64,000 nt of DNA from JAOUEA01 sp963825635 (lineage in GTDB: Bacteria > Actinomycetota > UBA4738 > HRBIN12): NCBI GenBank assembly GCA_963825635.1, contig CAWGTU010000003.1:620001-684000 (forward strand). The letters run 5' to 3'. The number at the start of each line of letters is the position of its first letter. Position 1 is the stretch's first letter. The position numbers were made by a program, and so were the translations under genes. Of this stretch, positions 1-9,077 are shown piece by piece. Under the pieces are notes generated by a model that had not been told where the DNA came from, did no database searches, and saw nothing but the letters and a program-made list of their open reading frames with translations.

Positions 1-330
1 CTCGGACTCCAGCAGCCCGCGCACGTAGCCGGGCGGATCGGCGCGCAGGGCCGCATCGCGGGCGGCGACGACCGCGTCCTTCGTGGGCTCACAGCCGAGG
101 TGCCGAGCGATCCATCGGCGCAGGGCGAGTCCGAACATCGTGGTCTCCGTCAGCTCCTCGACGAAGGCGGCGGCCTCGAGGTTCGCGTGGTTCGACGAGA
201 TCAACGCCGTCCCGAGGAACATGCATCGCGTCTCGAAGGTCCTCGGCTCACGGTCGAGCAGATCCTGGCTGGTGAACGGATGGCAGTGGGCGTCGATCAC
301 GTCGGCGCCGGTGAGGTCGACTCGTGCCAT
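1..330 (-). CDS. Amidohydrolase family protein, N-terminal part (cut by window edge)
   Basis: The gene begins with ATG at 330 and runs off the left edge, so only about 110 N-terminal residues are visible. They contain DAHCH (His15 and His17), the HxH metal-binding motif of TIM-barrel metal-dependent amidohydrolases, here of the amidohydrolase-2 type. It lies 33 bases downstream of the glutamine-synthetase-like gene on the same strand. Amidohydrolase and glutamine-synthetase domains are fused in fungal FluG-like proteins and are often neighbours in actinobacteria, so the two enzymes probably act in one pathway on an amide or gamma-glutamyl compound. The specific substrate is not visible. Confidence 0.8.
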   Translation of the reverse strand, partial: MARVDLTGADVIDAHCHPFTSQDLLDREPRTFETRCMFLGTALISSNHANLEAAAFVEELTETTMFGLALRRWIARHLGCEPTKDAVVAARDAALRADPPGYVRGLLESE

Positions 331-363
331 GGTCGCGCTCGCTTCCTGGGACCGTGGTCCCGC

Positions 364-1743
364 TCAGAACCGCCACCGCAGGCGGCGGGTCAGCTCGTCG
401 TCGTCGAGCCCCGCATACTGCTCGACCTCGCCACGGCGTGTGGCGAGGAACGTCTCGAACAGGAAGTCACCCATCGCCTCGCGCAGCACCGTCGACCCGG
501 CGAGTCGCTCGGCCGCTTCGGCCAGCGTCGAGGGCAGCTGCCGGACGCCCCGTTCCGCCTTGACCTCGTCGGGGAGCCCTTCGGGATCTTCCTCGGTCGA
601 CGGCGGCAGGCGGTCGTCGGACTCCACCCCGTGCAGAGCCGCCGCGAGCAGCGCACCGACCGCGAGGTAGGGGTTGGCCGTACCGTCGACCGGCTTGATC
701 TCGACGTTCGCCGATCCGGCGGTCGCCTCGGTCGTGCCGGCGATGAACCGCAGGGCGGCCTCGCGATTCTCCGTGCCCCAACACTGCATCGCTCCCGACC
801 AGTGATGGGGTTGCAGGCGTCGGTAGCCGAGGCAGGTCGGCACGGTCACGGCGACGAGCGCCGGCAGCTCGTGCAGGAGCCCGGCGACGAACGCCTCTCC
901 TCGCGGATGCATGCCTGCCGGACCCTCGCCACCCGCCAGCAGGTTGCGTGCTCCGTCCCAGAGGCTGAGGTGCACGTGCGCGCCGTTGCCGGTGTCGGGG
1001 CCGACCTGGGGAGCGAACGAGGTCACGAGGCCGTGCCGCCGGGCCACGGCGCGGACGGTCTGGCGGACCACCATCGCGGCATCTGCGGCCGCCACCGGGT
1101 CGCGGGGGGCGATCGACAACTCGAACTGGCCGTCGGCGTACTCGGGATGCAGCTGTTGCAGGCCCAAGCCCTGGGCCTGCATCGCGGTGAGGAGGTCGAG
1201 CGCGAAGTCGTGGTTCCTCACGAGGGCGATGTCGCTGTAGCCGGGCCCTTCATGGGCGGGCACGAACGCCCCGCCGCTCCCATCCAGACCGACGGAGAAC
1301 TCGAACTCGAACACCGCCTGGACCGACAGCCCCCGCTGGGTGAACGCGTCTGCCATGCGCCGCGTGAACGCCCGCGGGCATCCCGGGTACGGCTCGCCCG
1401 CCTGGCTGAACTGGTCGACGGGCGCCCACGCCCATCCGGGCATCGCCGCGAGCGGCACGGTGGCGGCCGGGTCGGGGCGCAGCCGAAGATCGCCGCTGGG
1501 TCCGTCGATGTAGCCGGGCAGCAGCGCGAACTGATCGTTCGACATCGCCACGTTGAACAACGTCGACAACCCGACGCCCGAGGAAGCGACCTGGCCGAAA
1601 CGGCCGATCGGGATGGTCTTCGCACGCACGATCATCGATGGATCGACGAACCCGAGGACAACGGCTTGCACCCCGGCTTCCTCGAGCTGAGCCTGCACGC
1701 TCGTGGCGTCGGTCGGACGGTGAGGGTCGACTGTCCGGATCAC
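364..1743 (-). CDS. Glutamine synthetase family protein (type I-like ligase)
   Basis: A 459-residue protein with the glutamine-synthetase catalytic fold. Visible signatures include HPEYADGQFELS (the glutamate-rich metal region), the NGAHVHLSLWDG ATP-binding segment and WGTENREAALRF near the C-terminus. I chose the GTG start at 1743 because AGGAGG lies 12 bases upstream and it overlaps the stop of the RpiR gene by four bases (GTGA), implying translational coupling. It is most likely a gamma-glutamyl ligase paralogue of the GlnA/PuuA/FluG type rather than the housekeeping enzyme, because it sits with an amidohydrolase, an RpiR regulator and a dedicated ABC importer. The amine substrate is unknown. 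Confidence 0.88.
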   Translation of the reverse strand: MIRTVDPHRPTDATSVQAQLEEAGVQAVVLGFVDPSMIVRAKTIPIGRFGQVASSGVGLSTLFNVAMSNDQFALLPGYIDGPSGDLRLRPDPAATVPLAAMPGWAWAPVDQFSQAGEPYPGCPRAFTRRMADAFTQRGLSVQAVFEFEFSVGLDGSGGAFVPAHEGPGYSDIALVRNHDFALDLLTAMQAQGLGLQQLHPEYADGQFELSIAPRDPVAAADAAMVVRQTVRAVARRHGLVTSFAPQVGPDTGNGAHVHLSLWDGARNLLAGGEGPAGMHPRGEAFVAGLLHELPALVAVTVPTCLGYRRLQPHHWSGAMQCWGTENREAALRFIAGTTEATAGSANVEIKPVDGTANPYLAVGALLAAALHGVESDDRLPPSTEEDPEGLPDEVKAERGVRQLPSTLAEAAERLAGSTVLREAMGDFLFETFLATRRGEVEQYAGLDDDELTRRLRWRF

Positions 1744-2660
1744 CCTGCTTGTACACCTCCTGCGTCGGGATCCACCACCGCGGCGAGCCCATCGTGCAGG
1801 CGGCCGTGCACCGTCTCGAGCTGCGCGACCCGGGTCCGTCCCTGGTCGCCGAGGGCCACCACGACCTTGGCCGCGATGAGCTCGGTGAGCGCGAACGCAC
1901 CGAGCATCGAGTCGAACGGCGACGCGGAGTCGGCGTGGGAGATCAGCACGTGCCTCGCCGACTCGACCACGGGCGAGAGCCACGGGTCGGTGAAGACGAT
2001 GAGGACCGCCCCTCGCTCCGCGGCGATCGTGCCGGCCGCGATCGTGTCCTGCTGGTACCGGCGGTAGTCGAAGAGGCAGAGCACGTCGCGGCGCGAGAGC
2101 TCCATGCTGTCCAGCACGCGGCGCTCCGGCTCCTCGCCCACCATCGCGCAGCCGGGCCGGAGCATGCGCAGCTGCAGGCACAGGTAGGTCGCCGCGAGCT
2201 GGCTGAACCGTCCCCCGACGAACCACAGGCGACGCTTCCGATCGCACAGCAGCGCGACGACATGGGCGAGCTCGTCCTCGAGGGAACTCGAGGTGAGGGT
2301 GGCGTCGAGTGCCCGCATGAACGCCTGCTGGCTCCGACGCAGCACCTCGTCGTCCTGGGTCGCGCCCCGCGTCCGGTAGAGCGAGGAGAGGCTCTCGGTG
2401 CGAGCCTGCACCTCCTCGCGGAGCGAGCGTTGGAAGTCGGGGTAGCCGTCGAACCCGATCTTGCGGACGAACCGCAACACGGTCGGGCCCGTGACGCCGG
2501 CGCCCTCGGCCAGATGGGGCAGACTCTCCAGGCCGGCCGTCGGATAGGTCGCGAGCAACGTCCTCGCGACCCGGCGCTCGGACGGCGTCATCTCGCCGAG
2601 GCGCTCGCGGACCTCCTCGCCGATCGTCTCGCTGGTGTGCGTGACACCCTCCCCTCGCAA
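1740..2660 (-). CDS. RpiR/MurR family transcriptional regulator
   Basis: An N-terminal HTH_6 domain (about residues 5-80, including TPSERRVARTLL and GVTGPTVLRFVRKIGFDGY) is followed by a SIS domain (about residues 130-270) that in this family binds phosphosugars or other metabolites. The start is uncertain. TTG at 2660 preserves the first helix of the HTH domain and gives 306 residues, normal for the family; ATG at 2591 would cut it. It is the first gene of the leftward operon and is divergent from the importer at 2769, so it probably controls both. Confidence 0.82.
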   Translation of the reverse strand: MRGEGVTHTSETIGEEVRERLGEMTPSERRVARTLLATYPTAGLESLPHLAEGAGVTGPTVLRFVRKIGFDGYPDFQRSLREEVQARTESLSSLYRTRGATQDDEVLRRSQQAFMRALDATLTSSSLEDELAHVVALLCDRKRRLWFVGGRFSQLAATYLCLQLRMLRPGCAMVGEEPERRVLDSMELSRRDVLCLFDYRRYQQDTIAAGTIAAERGAVLIVFTDPWLSPVVESARHVLISHADSASPFDSMLGAFALTELIAAKVVVALGDQGRTRVAQLETVHGRLHDGLAAVVDPDAGGVQAG

Positions 2661-2709
2661 GGTCAGGATTCTTACGCATCCGTCCGGCGAGGGGAAGCCG
2701 GTAACGAGC

Positions 2710-2738
2710 TTGACAGGTTCCGGCGCCCGGCGTACGAA
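2710..2738 (+). promoter_or_regulatory. Sigma70-type promoter for the BCAA-type ABC importer
   Basis: A perfect TTGACA hexamer at 2710-2715, a 17-base spacer and TACGAA at 2733-2738 lie 30 bases before the ATG of the solute-binding protein. GGAGG at 2757-2761 is the ribosome binding site. The divergent RpiR gene starts just to the left, so an RpiR operator would be expected between 2661 and 2768. Confidence 0.6.
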
Positions 2739-2768
2739 TGCCAGTAGTCGGCACTTGGAGGTTGGGGG

Positions 2769-3968
2769 ATGCTTCGGAGATCGGTCGCGCTCGTGTTCGT
2801 GCTGTGTCTGGTGGGTGCCGCGTGCAGTACCTCGGACGACGGCGGTGACGAGGGAGGGGACGCCGGCGCCAGCGGTGAGGCATCCGGCGACCCGATCGTG
2901 ATCGGCTTCCCAGCCGACCTCACCACCGACTGGGCCTACTACGACTCCCCGATGCAGGAGGGTGCGCAGTTCGCCGTCGACCAGATCAACGCCGAGGGCG
3001 GCGTGCTCGGGCGCCCGCTCGAGCTGCAGACGGTCGACATGCGCAACGACGTGGCCGAGGCCGCCAAGGTGACCCAGCAGCTGATCGACGACGGCGCCGT
3101 CTACCTGATCGGCACGGTGGGCGACGGCATCCTCGCCGAGGGTCAGGTCGCGTGCGCCGCCGGTACCCCGATCTCCACCGGGCTCGGCACGGCGCCATCG
3201 CTCGTCGGTGACATGGGCGAGTGCGCATACCAGCTCGTGATGAGCGACAACATCCAGGCCGCCGTGCTGGCCGAGTACGCGCTCGCCGAGGGGTACGAGA
3301 CGGCCTACGTGATCGGCTCGAACGAGATCCCCTACACGAAGGACCTGCCGGTCTTCTTCTCCGACGCGTTCGAGAACGGCGGGGGCACGGTGGTCGGGAC
3401 CGACCAGTACAAGATCGGAGCCGGGGACTACTCCGCGGTCGTCACGAAGCTCGCGAACGTCGACCCTGCGCCCGACGCGGTGTTCACGCCGATGTTCCTG
3501 CCCGACAGCGCCGTCTTCCTGCGGCAGCTGCGCCAGGCCGGGCTCACGTTGCCGGTGCTGTCCACCGACGGCAACGCCGATGCCTCGTTGCTCGACGCGG
3601 GAGCCAAGGCGATCGACGGCCTGACGTTCTCGAACTCGGTGTGCACGGCCGAGGGCGACCCCGACGTGCAGGCGTTCTACGACGACTACAACGCGGCGAA
3701 CGGCACCGACCCGAGCTCCTACGTCGCGGTGATCGGCTACGACGAGGTGACCCTCGTGGCCGACGCGATCGAGACCGCGGGGAGCGCGGAACCGGACGCG
3801 ATCATCGAGCAGCTCGCGCAGACCGACTTCACCGGCATCTCGGGGCAGGTCGTGATGGACCCGGCGACGAGGCGGGCCAACAAGCCGGCCGCACTGATCC
3901 AGATGGACGGCACCGCCTTCACCTGCCTCGAGCAACCGGACTTCCCGGCCTACGTGCCGGCCGTCTAG
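2769..3968 (+). CDS. ABC transporter substrate-binding lipoprotein, branched-chain amino acid type
   Basis: A 399-residue exported lipoprotein. The signal peptide ends in the lipobox VGAAC with Cys19, followed by an acidic, Gly/Ser-rich linker. The rest is a periplasmic-binding-protein type I fold (Peripla_BP_6, LivJ/UrtA/amide-binding class). It begins the importer operon (binding protein, LivF, LivH, LivM-LivG) and has GGAGG seven bases before the ATG. Members of this class bind branched-chain amino acids, urea, short amides or aromatic acids; the neighbouring ligase and amidohydrolase favour a nitrogen compound, which is inference. Confidence 0.9.
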   Translation: MLRRSVALVFVLCLVGAACSTSDDGGDEGGDAGASGEASGDPIVIGFPADLTTDWAYYDSPMQEGAQFAVDQINAEGGVLGRPLELQTVDMRNDVAEAAKVTQQLIDDGAVYLIGTVGDGILAEGQVACAAGTPISTGLGTAPSLVGDMGECAYQLVMSDNIQAAVLAEYALAEGYETAYVIGSNEIPYTKDLPVFFSDAFENGGGTVVGTDQYKIGAGDYSAVVTKLANVDPAPDAVFTPMFLPDSAVFLRQLRQAGLTLPVLSTDGNADASLLDAGAKAIDGLTFSNSVCTAEGDPDVQAFYDDYNAANGTDPSSYVAVIGYDEVTLVADAIETAGSAEPDAIIEQLAQTDFTGISGQVVMDPATRRANKPAALIQMDGTAFTCLEQPDFPAYVPAV

Positions 3969-3970
3969 GC

Positions 3971-4741
3971 GTGGCGGACGACCGGGAGGAGGGTCGGACG
4001 GCTGACGCCGCCGAGCACGGCCCTCCCCTGCTCGTCGTCGACGCGCTGACCGTCGCCTACGGGGCGGTGGTGGCCGTCCGCGACGTCTCGATGGACGTCG
4101 CGCGTGGCGAGATCGTCGCCGCGCTCGGACCGAACGGTGCGGGCAAGACGACCTTGCTGCGGGCGCTCGCGGGAGCCCTCAAGCCCCAGCACGGCTCGGT
4201 CGTCTTCGACGGCGAGGCCCTGACCGGGCTGGTTCCCGAGGCCGTGCTCAGGCGCGGCGTCGCGCTGGTCCCCGAGGGCCGCCACATCTTCCCCGCCCTC
4301 ACGGTGGAAGAGAACCTCAGGGTCGGGGGCATCGCGCGAACCGACCACGACGAGCTGCGCGCCGACGCGGAACGGTGGCTCGGCAGGTTCCCCATCCTCG
4401 GCGAGCGGGCGAACCAGCTGGCGGGCACGCTCTCGGGCGGGGAGCAGCAGCAGCTCGCGATCGCACGGGCGCTGATGTCGCGCCCCCGCATGCTGCTGCT
4501 CGACGAGCCGTCGCTCGGCCTGGCGCCGATCTTCGTGGACCGGATCTTCGAGCTGATCCAGGAGCTGCGAGCCGAAGGGGTCACCGTGCTGCTCGTGGAG
4601 CAGAACGTGCACCGCGCGCTCGAGATCGCCGACCGCGCCTACGTGCTGTCGGTGGGCTCGGTCGTCGCGTCCGGGTCCACCGACCGGCTCGTGGAGGGTG
4701 AGCTGGAGCGGTCCTACCTCGGCATCAGCCAGGCGGGATGA
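3971..4741 (+). CDS. livF: ABC transporter ATP-binding protein, LivF type
   Basis: A 256-residue ATPase. The Walker A is GPNGAGKTT with Lys59, the signature is LSGGEQQQ and the Walker B is MLLLDEPSLGL, followed by a normal H-loop region. The GTG start at 3971 comes two bases after the stop of the binding-protein gene. LivF and the LivG domain of the downstream fusion should form the ATPase pair energising LivH and LivM at the inner face of the membrane. Confidence 0.9.
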   Translation: MADDREEGRTADAAEHGPPLLVVDALTVAYGAVVAVRDVSMDVARGEIVAALGPNGAGKTTLLRALAGALKPQHGSVVFDGEALTGLVPEAVLRRGVALVPEGRHIFPALTVEENLRVGGIARTDHDELRADAERWLGRFPILGERANQLAGTLSGGEQQQLAIARALMSRPRMLLLDEPSLGLAPIFVDRIFELIQELRAEGVTVLLVEQNVHRALEIADRAYVLSVGSVVASGSTDRLVEGELERSYLGISQAG

Positions 4742-4750
4742 GGTGACGCC

Positions 4751-5641
4751 GTGAGCCCCTCGGAGTTCGTGCAGCAGCTCGTGAACGCGCTGTCGCTCGG
4801 CAGCATCTACGCGTTGCTCGCGCTCGGCCTGTCGATGGTCTACGGCGTGCTCGGCATGCTGAACTTCGCCTACGGCGAGCTCGTGACGATCACCGGCTAC
4901 GCGATGCTGGCCGCCACCTACCTCGGCGCGCCGTTCATCGTGGTGGCGCTCGTCGGGGTGATCGCGGCCGGCATCTCGTCGGTGCTGATGGAGCTGATCG
5001 CGTTCCGGCCGCTGCGCGACGCGAGCTTCGTCTCGCTGCTCTTCACGTCGTTCGCGGTCGCCCAGCTGATCCAGGGTGCGTTCCGCCAGGCGGTGTCGGT
5101 GCGCTCGCGCGGCATCCCGGTGCCGGAGCTGTTCGACGAGGCCGTCCAGCTCGGACCCGTGCGCATCAGCGTCCTGTCGATCATCACCGCGGCGATCGGC
5201 GCGATCTCGCTCGTGGCGCTGACGACGTTCATGCGCAGGTCGCGATCGGGCCTCGCGATGCGGGCGGCGTCGCAGGACTTCACCACGGCCCGTCTGTTGG
5301 GCGTGCGCGCGAATCGCGTGATCTCGCTCGCGTTCCTGATCTCGGGACTGCTGGCCGGGATCGCCGGGGTGCTGTGGATCGCCCGCACGACCTCGGTGAA
5401 CCCTGCGACGGGGTTCGTGCCCGTGATCCAGGCGTTCATCGCCTCGGTGATCGGCGGACTGGGGAACCTGCGCGGGGCCGTGCTCGGCGGCTTCTTCCTG
5501 GGAACCCTCGAGGTCTTCCTCCAGGCGCTGCTCCCCGGCTCACTGCTTCCGTACGCGCAAGCCACGGCGCTGTTGATCGTGGTCGCGATCCTCTACGTGC
5601 GACCGCAGGGCCTCTTCGGCCAGCGGGTGGAGGCCGTATGA
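4751..5641 (+). CDS. livH: ABC transporter permease, LivH type
   Basis: A 296-residue polytopic membrane protein starting with GTG at 4751. The N-terminus (LSLGSIYALLALGLSMVYGV) and the pattern of hydrophobic helices are typical of LivH. Its stop overlaps the ATG of the LivM-LivG fusion (ATGA at 5638-5641), so the two channel subunits are translationally coupled. Confidence 0.9.
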   Translation: MSPSEFVQQLVNALSLGSIYALLALGLSMVYGVLGMLNFAYGELVTITGYAMLAATYLGAPFIVVALVGVIAAGISSVLMELIAFRPLRDASFVSLLFTSFAVAQLIQGAFRQAVSVRSRGIPVPELFDEAVQLGPVRISVLSIITAAIGAISLVALTTFMRRSRSGLAMRAASQDFTTARLLGVRANRVISLAFLISGLLAGIAGVLWIARTTSVNPATGFVPVIQAFIASVIGGLGNLRGAVLGGFFLGTLEVFLQALLPGSLLPYAQATALLIVVAILYVRPQGLFGQRVEAV

Positions 5642-7485
5642 GCGGTCCGATACCCCGCAACCGCCTGCGGCCCGCACTCTGGGGGACGGCACTGACCTCG
5701 CTGCTACTGGTCGGCGGCATGGCGCTCGTCCAGGGCTTCGGGTCGTCGTCGTCGAGCCGTACCTACGTGATGTTCCTCGTCAACGTGATGCTCGTGGTCT
5801 CGATCCAGACGTTCATCGGCAACAGCGGCATCGTCTCGTTCGGACACGTGGCGTTCATGGGCATCGGCGCCTACACCACGGCTCTGGTGACGATCCCCAC
5901 GGTGATCAAGGACGCCCAGCTCCCCGAGCTGCCGACGACGCTCGCGACCGCCGACCTCGGGCTGCTGCCGGCGATCGCGTTGTCCGCACTGGCCGCGTTC
6001 GTCGTGGCGGCGGTCTTCGGTGGCGCCATCATCCGCATGACCGAATCGACGATGGCGATGGCCACGCTCGCGCTGTTGGTGATGGTGCACACGTTCTTCC
6101 AGAACGCGACGACGTTCACGCGAGGGTCGCTCGGCCTCGCGGGGATCCCGGTGCGCACGACGCTCGGCGTGGCCACCGTGGCCGCGGTCATGTTCCTGCT
6201 CGTCGGTCGGCTCTACAAGGACTCGGGGGCCGGTCTGCGCCTGCGGGCGACGCGCGAGGACCCGCTCTCCTCGGCTTCGGTCGGCACCAGCGTCGTGCGG
6301 ACCCGGTACGGAGGGTGGCTGCTGAGCGCCGCGATGATGGGGGCGGCCGGATCGCTGTGGGCGCAGAGCGTGATCGCGTTCAACGCGAACCAGTTCTACT
6401 TCGCGATCACGTTCGCCCTGCTCGCGATGCTCGTGATCGGCGGGCGCACATCGCTCACCGGGGCGGTGGCGGGCGCGGCGATCATCACGTTCCTCACCGA
6501 CACCCTCGCCCGTGTGGAGCAAGGCGTCGCGATCGGCCCGTGGGAGCTCCCGCGCGTGACGGGCACCGTGCAGTTCGCGATCGCCCTGCTGATCATCATC
6601 ACGCTGATCCTGCGCCCCGAGGGCATCTTCGATCGATGGGAGATCGACGACCTCGTGCGGCGCTTCACGCCTGCGGCGAGGAGGGCGCGCCGAGCTCCGA
6701 TCGATCTGCGTGCATCGGCCGAGTCGGACGCAGCGATCGCGAACGCCGAGCCGCCGAGCGCCGAAGCCGCACTCGCCCTGCGGGGCGACGGCGTGGCCAA
6801 GCACTTCGAGGGGGTCATCGCCCTCGACGGGGTCGACATCGAGGTGCGACAGGGCGAGATCCTCGGCCTGATCGGTCCGAACGGTTCCGGCAAGACCACC
6901 CTGCTCAACGTGATCTCGGGCGTCTACGTGCCGTCGCAGGGACACATCTCGTTCGAGGACCAGGAGATCGGCGGACGGAAGTCGCACCGGGTCGCCGACC
7001 TCGGACTCGCACGCACCTTCCAGAACATCAGGCTCTTCACACAGCTCACGGTGCGCGAGAACGTCGAGGCCGCCGCCCCGCCCGGGACCGAGGAGTCGGC
7101 CGTCGACGATGTGCTCTCCTGGTTCGGGCTCGGGGGGGTCGAGGGTGAGAAGGCGGTGAACCTGCCGTACGGCATGCAGCGTCGACTCGAGATCGCGAGG
7201 GCGGTCGTCCGTCGCCCCTCGCTGATCCTGCTCGACGAGCCGGCGGCCGGCATGAACGAGACCGAGTCCGACGAGCTGCTCGAGAACATCCGGCGGATCA
7301 GGTCGCGCCTCGACTGCTCGCTCGTGGTCGTCGACCACGACCTGCGGCTGATCATGAAGCTCTGCGACCGCATCCAGGTGCTCGACCAGGGGCACACGAT
7401 CGCGTTGGGTCTGCCCCGCGAGATCGCCGAGGACCCGGCGGTGATCGAGGCCTACCTCGGGGGGCCGTCGACGAAGAGCGCGTAG
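5638..7485 (+). CDS. LivM permease fused to LivG ATPase
   Basis: A 615-residue fusion. Residues 1 to about 330 are a LivM-type permease with many transmembrane helices (for example SFGHVAFMGIGAYTTAL). A charged linker follows, then a LivG-type ATPase from about residue 380 to the end with Walker A GPNGSGKTT (Lys419) and LILLDEPAAGMNE. There is no stop or frameshift at the junction. It completes the importer with LivF and LivH. Such fusions occur in actinobacteria; the effect is to fix one ATPase to one permease. Confidence 0.9.
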   Translation: MSGPIPRNRLRPALWGTALTSLLLVGGMALVQGFGSSSSSRTYVMFLVNVMLVVSIQTFIGNSGIVSFGHVAFMGIGAYTTALVTIPTVIKDAQLPELPTTLATADLGLLPAIALSALAAFVVAAVFGGAIIRMTESTMAMATLALLVMVHTFFQNATTFTRGSLGLAGIPVRTTLGVATVAAVMFLLVGRLYKDSGAGLRLRATREDPLSSASVGTSVVRTRYGGWLLSAAMMGAAGSLWAQSVIAFNANQFYFAITFALLAMLVIGGRTSLTGAVAGAAIITFLTDTLARVEQGVAIGPWELPRVTGTVQFAIALLIIITLILRPEGIFDRWEIDDLVRRFTPAARRARRAPIDLRASAESDAAIANAEPPSAEAALALRGDGVAKHFEGVIALDGVDIEVRQGEILGLIGPNGSGKTTLLNVISGVYVPSQGHISFEDQEIGGRKSHRVADLGLARTFQNIRLFTQLTVRENVEAAAPPGTEESAVDDVLSWFGLGGVEGEKAVNLPYGMQRRLEIARAVVRRPSLILLDEPAAGMNETESDELLENIRRIRSRLDCSLVVVDHDLRLIMKLCDRIQVLDQGHTIALGLPREIAEDPAVIEAYLGGPSTKSA

Positions 7486-7497
7486 ACGGACTCGTCG

Positions 7498-7746
7498 CTA
7501 GACGCACGTCGAGCAGTACGAGTCACGGTTGTACACGCTGAGCCGCGTGCCGCAGCCCTCGCCGGCACAGATCCGTCCGGCGGGCATCGGAGCCGTGCGC
7601 CTCGCACGCGGACGCATCCCCTGCTTCCGCAGACGCTGGCATGGCGGGCACCAGCGACTCTTCCCGAAGTGACCACAGGGTCGGATGTCGTGGCACATCG
7701 GGCACTCTCGATACCCGCGACAGGGGCACTCCGGGAAGTCATCCAT
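7498..7746 (-). CDS. Small cysteine-rich zinc-ribbon-like protein
   Basis: An 82-residue protein with about five CxC, CxxC or related pairs: CPCRGYRECPMC, then CGHFGKSRWCPPC, and at the C-terminus CAGEGCGTRLSVYNRDSYC. The paired cysteines suggest two or three zinc ribbons. ATG at 7746 or GTG two codons earlier could be the start. It is divergent from the secreted propeller gene at 7800, with only about 50 bases between them. I do not recognise the family; the last ribbon resembles those of small actinobacterial DNA- or RNA-binding proteins. Confidence 0.6.
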   Translation of the reverse strand: MDDFPECPCRGYRECPMCHDIRPCGHFGKSRWCPPCQRLRKQGMRPRARRTAPMPAGRICAGEGCGTRLSVYNRDSYCSTCV

Positions 7747-7799
7747 CTCCACAAAGGTACGGGGTCGGCTATGGTCCGGCGGAACCCTAGGAGGTCTGC

Positions 7800-9077
7800 A
7801 TGCATACGGCGCGTCGTCTGACGGCCATCGCGATCGCACCGATCCTCGTCATCGTGCTCGCGGCAGCCGCCGTCGCGGCGCCGCCGAGGACACGCCTGGC
7901 CAGCCAGACGGCGGCAGGGGTCGTAGGCGACGCCGACAGCGAGATCTCGGTCCTCTCGGCGAACGGACGGTTCGTGGCGTTCCAGTCGTACGCGACGAAC
8001 TTCCCGCGGTCGGGACCCGCGGTACCGCAGGTCTACGTGGTCGACATGGCGACCGGGCGCATCAGGCTCGTCTCGAAGACCTCGTCGGGCGCGCCGGCGA
8101 GCGAGGACAGCTTCGACGCGTCGATCTCGGGCGACGGCCGCCTCATCGCCTTCCGGTCGGCCGCCGCCAACCTGCCGGGCGGTGATGGCACGACCATGCA
8201 GGTGTATGTGCACGATCGCGTGGCGGACGCCACCCGGCTGGTGAGCAAGACGTCGGCGGGCGTCGTGGCTGACGGCCCGAGCGGTCCTCCCTCGATCTCC
8301 GGGAACGGCCGGTTCGTGGCATTCAACTCGTCGGCCGACAACCTGCCCATGGGCGACGGCGTGCTGAATCAGGTGTACGTGCACGACCGCCGGACCGGGA
8401 GGACGAAGGTGATCGCCCGGACCGCCAGCGATTTCCCCGACGGGAACACCCAGAGTCCCTCGATCTCGCGGAACGGTCGCGTCGTGGCGTTCGAGTCGCG
8501 CTCCACGCATCTCCCGCAGGGCGACGGCACGGCGCTGCTGTACGCCTACGACCGGTCGACCCGCCAGACCCGCCTTGTGAGCGCGACGTCGCAGGGGCTC
8601 GCGGCCGACGGGCCCAGCGCCGGGGCGATCACATCGGCCGACGGACGGGTCGTGACGTTCTGGTCGAGGTCGTCGAACCTGCCCGGCGGGGACGGCGTGC
8701 TCGATCATGTGTACGTCCACGTGCTCGCGACCGGGAAGACCCGCCTCGTGAGCCGGACCACCGGCGGTGACGTCGGCACCGGTCGGAGCACCGAGTCGGA
8801 CATCAGCGGCAACGGACGGTACGTGGTGTTCACGTCACAGTCGGGCAACCTCCCCGGCGGTGACGGCACGCGCGTGCACGTCTACATCCACGATCGGCGC
8901 ACCGGTGCGACCCGGCTCCTCAGCCGCAACTCCGATCAGGTCGCCGGCAACGCGAACACGTTCACGCCGTCGATCTCGGCCGACGGTCGGTTCGCGAGCT
9001 TCGAGTCCTACGCGGCGAACTTCCCGCAGGGGGGGAACTCGAAGCTCCAGGTGTACGTGCGCGGCCCGCTGATCTAG
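7800..9077 (+). CDS. Secreted seven-repeat beta-propeller protein (TolB/PD40-like)
   Basis: A 425-residue protein with a signal peptide (residues 1 to about 27, ending AVAAP). Seven repeats of roughly 54 residues follow the pattern ISxDGRxVAFxSxAxNLP, then VYVHDRxTGxTRLVS. This is the PD40/TolB-like propeller blade, and seven blades would close a ring with the first TRLAS strand. AGGAGG precedes the ATG. It ends in VYVRGPLI, almost the same as the paralogue at 35776. No catalytic motif is visible, so a binding or structural role outside the cell is likely. Confidence 0.8.
   Translation: MHTARRLTAIAIAPILVIVLAAAAVAAPPRTRLASQTAAGVVGDADSEISVLSANGRFVAFQSYATNFPRSGPAVPQVYVVDMATGRIRLVSKTSSGAPASEDSFDASISGDGRLIAFRSAAANLPGGDGTTMQVYVHDRVADATRLVSKTSAGVVADGPSGPPSISGNGRFVAFNSSADNLPMGDGVLNQVYVHDRRTGRTKVIARTASDFPDGNTQSPSISRNGRVVAFESRSTHLPQGDGTALLYAYDRSTRQTRLVSATSQGLAADGPSAGAITSADGRVVTFWSRSSNLPGGDGVLDHVYVHVLATGKTRLVSRTTGGDVGTGRSTESDISGNGRYVVFTSQSGNLPGGDGTRVHVYIHDRRTGATRLLSRNSDQVAGNANTFTPSISADGRFASFESYAANFPQGGNSKLQVYVRGPLI

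Noticed and set aside
2661..3935. Upstream extension of the RpiR frame across the binding-protein gene
   Set aside because: The sequence loses all RpiR similarity before 2660 and is antisense to a well-supported lipoprotein gene.
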